Assembly: GCA_017463615.1 (NCBI GenBank)
Contig: JAFTOU010000027.1
Span: 230,062 to 294,061, forward strand
Direction of reading: 5' to 3'
DNA: 64,000 nt
DNA from: Alistipes sp.
GTDB taxonomy: Bacteria > Bacteroidota > Bacteroidia > Bacteroidales > Rikenellaceae
The translations under genes were made by a program, and so were the position numbers. Below the pieces are notes generated by a model that saw only the letters and a list, made by a program, of their open reading frames with translations, searched no databases and was not told the DNA's origin. Shown in pieces: positions 62,090 to 64,000 of the stretch (within the stretch, counting starts at the first letter, position 1; each line of letters opens with the position of its first letter).

Positions 62090-62101
62090 ACTATCATCTA
62101 T

Positions 62102-63655
62102 TTAATTGTTTGTTAGCACTATAGCCTCGGCAATACGCTCACCATCCAGCGCCGCCGAGATAATTCCTCCCGCATATCCTGCGCCCTCGCCCGCAGGGTA
62201 GAGAGCCTCAACATCGGGGTGGCAGAGCGTCTGCTTATCACGCGGGATACGCACAGGCGTAGAGGTGCGCGACTCAACACCCACAACCAACGCCTCGTTA
62301 GTTAGGTAACCCTTCATGCGGCGGTCAAAGATACGGATAGCCTCGCGCAGACGGTCGGCGATGAAGTCGGGCATCCACCTATCAAGCCTTGACGGCACAA
62401 CGCCAGGGACATAGGAGCACGACGGCAGAGTTGCCGAGTTGCGCCCCGCCACAAAGTCCGCAACGCGCTGAGCTGGAGCGGTTTGGCGACCGTCAGCCTC
62501 GGCGCGAGCCATAACCTCAAACTGGCGCTGAAACTCCAGCCCTGCCAGCTGACCATACTGCTCGGTAAGGTGCGCAAAGTCCTCGGCGCGAATCTCCGTA
62601 ACGAAGCCCGAGTTGGCAAATGGCGAGCCACGATGCGACGGCGACATACCATTGACTACACTCTCCGTTTCATCGGTCATCGCCGGCACGATAAAGCCGC
62701 CAGGGCACATGCAGAACGAGTATACACCACGCCCAGCCACCTGCTCAACAAGCGAGTAGGAGGCGGCTGGCAGATACTCCATCTGCTCCGAGTTGTGATA
62801 CTGAATCTTGTTTATCAGCCACTGCGGATGCTCTATGCGTACACCCATAGCAAATGGCTTCGCCTCAAGCCTTACGCCGCTGCTGTCAAGCATAGTGTAG
62901 ATGTCGCGCGCCGAGTGGCCCGTAGCAATCACTACCGCCGAGCCCTCAACCCTCTGCTCGCCCACCTCAACACCTACAGCGCGGCCTTTTTTAATTATTA
63001 TACCCGTCACACGCGCACCGAAGTGAATCTCACCTCCGCACTCAACTATCTGACGGCGAATATCGGCAATAATTCGGGGTAAACGGTCGGAGCCGATATG
63101 GGGATGTGCCTCGTAGAGAATCTCCTCCGTAGCTCCGTGATATACAAGGCGTTGCAGCGCACGGTTATAGTCGCCACGCTTCTTTGAACGGGTGAATAAC
63201 TTACCATCCGAGAATGTTCCTGCGCCACCCTCTCCAAAGGCATAATTTGAGTCGGGGTCTATCACTCCGCCGCGCTGAATTTGGGCAATATCCTTACCTC
63301 GCGCCGCAACATCTTTTCCGCGCTCAAATATAATCGGCCGACGGCCTAACTCTATCAATCTCAGCGCAGCAAATAGACCTGCAGGACCTGCGCCGATGAT
63401 TATCACGGGGTCGCAATGCCCCACCTGTGGATACTCAAAATGTATCGGATCGGGCATCGGCTCAAAGTCCAAAAATGCCTCAAGCGTCAGATTTACCTTC
63501 AACGCCCCACGACGCGCATCCACGCTGCGCTTCACTATCCTCAGCAGCGCAATATCGCTCTGCTTCACCCCGAGCAGCTTCGCCGTTGCCCCGGTGTAAA
63601 ACCCGCTATCTGTCGCCTGCTTGGGCGTAAGTGTAAGAGTAATCTTCTGCGCCAT
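62102..63655 (-). CDS. FAD-dependent oxidoreductase (COG2509-like), 517 aa
   Basis: An N-terminal ~85-residue domain precedes the dinucleotide-binding motif VIIIGAGPAGLFAALRL and IFERGKDVAARGKDI. Other conserved blocks are NYAFGEGGAGTFSDGKL and VGVESRTSTPVRIPRD, with the C-terminal GEGAGYAGGI. This is the uncharacterised family usually called FAD-dependent dehydrogenase or NAD(P)/FAD-dependent oxidoreductase. Substrate is unknown. It has its own -7 box and is followed by the M48 protease gene. Confidence 0.88.
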   Translation of the reverse strand: MAQKITLTLTPKQATDSGFYTGATAKLLGVKQSDIALLRIVKRSVDARRGALKVNLTLEAFLDFEPMPDPIHFEYPQVGHCDPVIIIGAGPAGLFAALRLIELGRRPIIFERGKDVAARGKDIAQIQRGGVIDPDSNYAFGEGGAGTFSDGKLFTRSKKRGDYNRALQRLVYHGATEEILYEAHPHIGSDRLPRIIADIRRQIVECGGEIHFGARVTGIIIKKGRAVGVEVGEQRVEGSAVVIATGHSARDIYTMLDSSGVRLEAKPFAMGVRIEHPQWLINKIQYHNSEQMEYLPAASYSLVEQVAGRGVYSFCMCPGGFIVPAMTDETESVVNGMSPSHRGSPFANSGFVTEIRAEDFAHLTEQYGQLAGLEFQRQFEVMARAEADGRQTAPAQRVADFVAGRNSATLPSCSYVPGVVPSRLDRWMPDFIADRLREAIRIFDRRMKGYLTNEALVVGVESRTSTPVRIPRDKQTLCHPDVEALYPAGEGAGYAGGIISAALDGERIAEAIVLTNN

Positions 63656-63682
63656 AATCCTAATTTCTCGCGATTTCTACCG

Positions 63683-63690
63683 CAAATATA
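63683..63690 (-). promoter_or_regulatory. -7 box of the FAD protein/M48 operon
   Basis: The minus strand reads TATATTTG, 27 bases before the ATG at 63655. No clear -33 is visible. Confidence 0.6.
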
Positions 63691-63713
63691 ATCATTTTTG
63701 CGAAATAATCATA

Positions 63714-63850
63714 GGTGGGTTCTATAAATTAGGTCGAGTTGATTTTGTGGGATATTTTGAGGCTATTTTGCAGCTCTTTGGAGGGCGTAATCGCCGATTA
63801 TAACCGAGAAAAGATGTAAAATAGACACAAAAGCAACCGAAATAGAATCT
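63714..63850. repeat. Decayed relative of the parE-parC MITE-like element
   Basis: It starts with a degenerate terminal repeat (TTCTATAAATTAGGTCG) and continues with blocks shared with the complement of 45049-45238, including TAACCGAGAAAAG, GAGGGCG and ACCGAAAT. The far terminal repeat is not recognisable. The remaining bases 63851-64000 hold a TTCTTTGACATTTTGG segment that could be the leader of a gene beyond the window. I see no gene in them. Confidence 0.6.
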
Positions 63851-64000
63851 ATCCTAAAATAGTACTGGTGCGATAAATTTTACTTAAAATAATTTTTGTT
63901 CTTTGACATTTTGGTTTTCGATTGTTTGTTGGTCGTTTGCAAGCAATTCCCGAATGGGTGTTTTAGCAAATGCCGATACACCCAATATGCGAGCGACTTC

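Noticed and set aside
63851-64000. Possible rRNA or tRNA leader at the right edge
   Set aside because: The TTCTTTGACATTTTGG segment is suggestive of a promoter or leader, but no RNA gene sequence is present inside the window.

Overview
The window looks like a chromosomal segment of a Bacteroidales bacterium. An Alistipes/Rikenellaceae-like genome is my guess, but that rank is not proven here. Supporting signs are the SusC/SusD pair, the fused SecDF, many signal-peptidase-II lipoproteins, BACON, DUF5689, DUF4923 and GLUG-type surface proteins, and Bacteroidetes promoters with a TAnnTTTG -7 box and, at several genes, a TTG/TTTG -33 box about 19-20 bases upstream. No Shine-Dalgarno pattern is evident. 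I found no tRNA, rRNA, CRISPR array or transposase.

Layout: 1-1802 holds a truncated GLUG-type lipoprotein and its small upstream ORF. 2216-8764 holds secDF and a calcium-type P-ATPase. 9025-12979 is a three-gene operon: a kinase-AAA+ fusion, a TerB-like protein and a secreted protein. 13086-30231 is a surface-protein region. It contains one unit of small ORF plus GLUG lipoprotein, and one apparent seven-gene transcription unit: SusC, SusD, a DUF5689 lipoprotein, a calcineurin-like phosphoesterase, a BACON lipoprotein, a small ORF and a second GLUG lipoprotein. 30650-47891 is mostly housekeeping: a glycerol-3-phosphate-dehydrogenase-like protein, dnaK, an SGNH hydrolase, a small HTH protein, a LolA-like protein, ftsK, murI, a second phosphoesterase, a shikimate kinase, the two topoisomerase IV subunits and plsC. 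48000-51629 is a plus-strand metal-related cluster: PqqD-like, Cys/His-rich peptide, TonB receptor and HMA protein. 51681-57704 holds an Ntn-type amide hydrolase, cinA, pyrD and an AsmA-like protein. 57777-63655 holds DUF4923, NifU-like, GGGtGRT, apt, an M48 protease and an FAD protein.

The most unusual content is of three kinds. (1) Intergenic spaces are filled with structured repeats. Family A has six ~125-bp copies with an invariant GTAC loop, stems that differ in sequence yet keep pairing, and a position at the 3' end of a gene every time. Family B (five copies), module C (two copies), a 190-bp MITE-like element (one intact and one decayed copy) and a C-rich hairpin repeat (two copies) accompany it. 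(2) Three paralogous 43-45-residue ORFs sit 11-24 bases upstream of three GLUG-type lipoprotein genes. (3) The kinase-AAA+/TerB operon is a plausible undescribed signalling or stress system. Functional claims for all three are inference.
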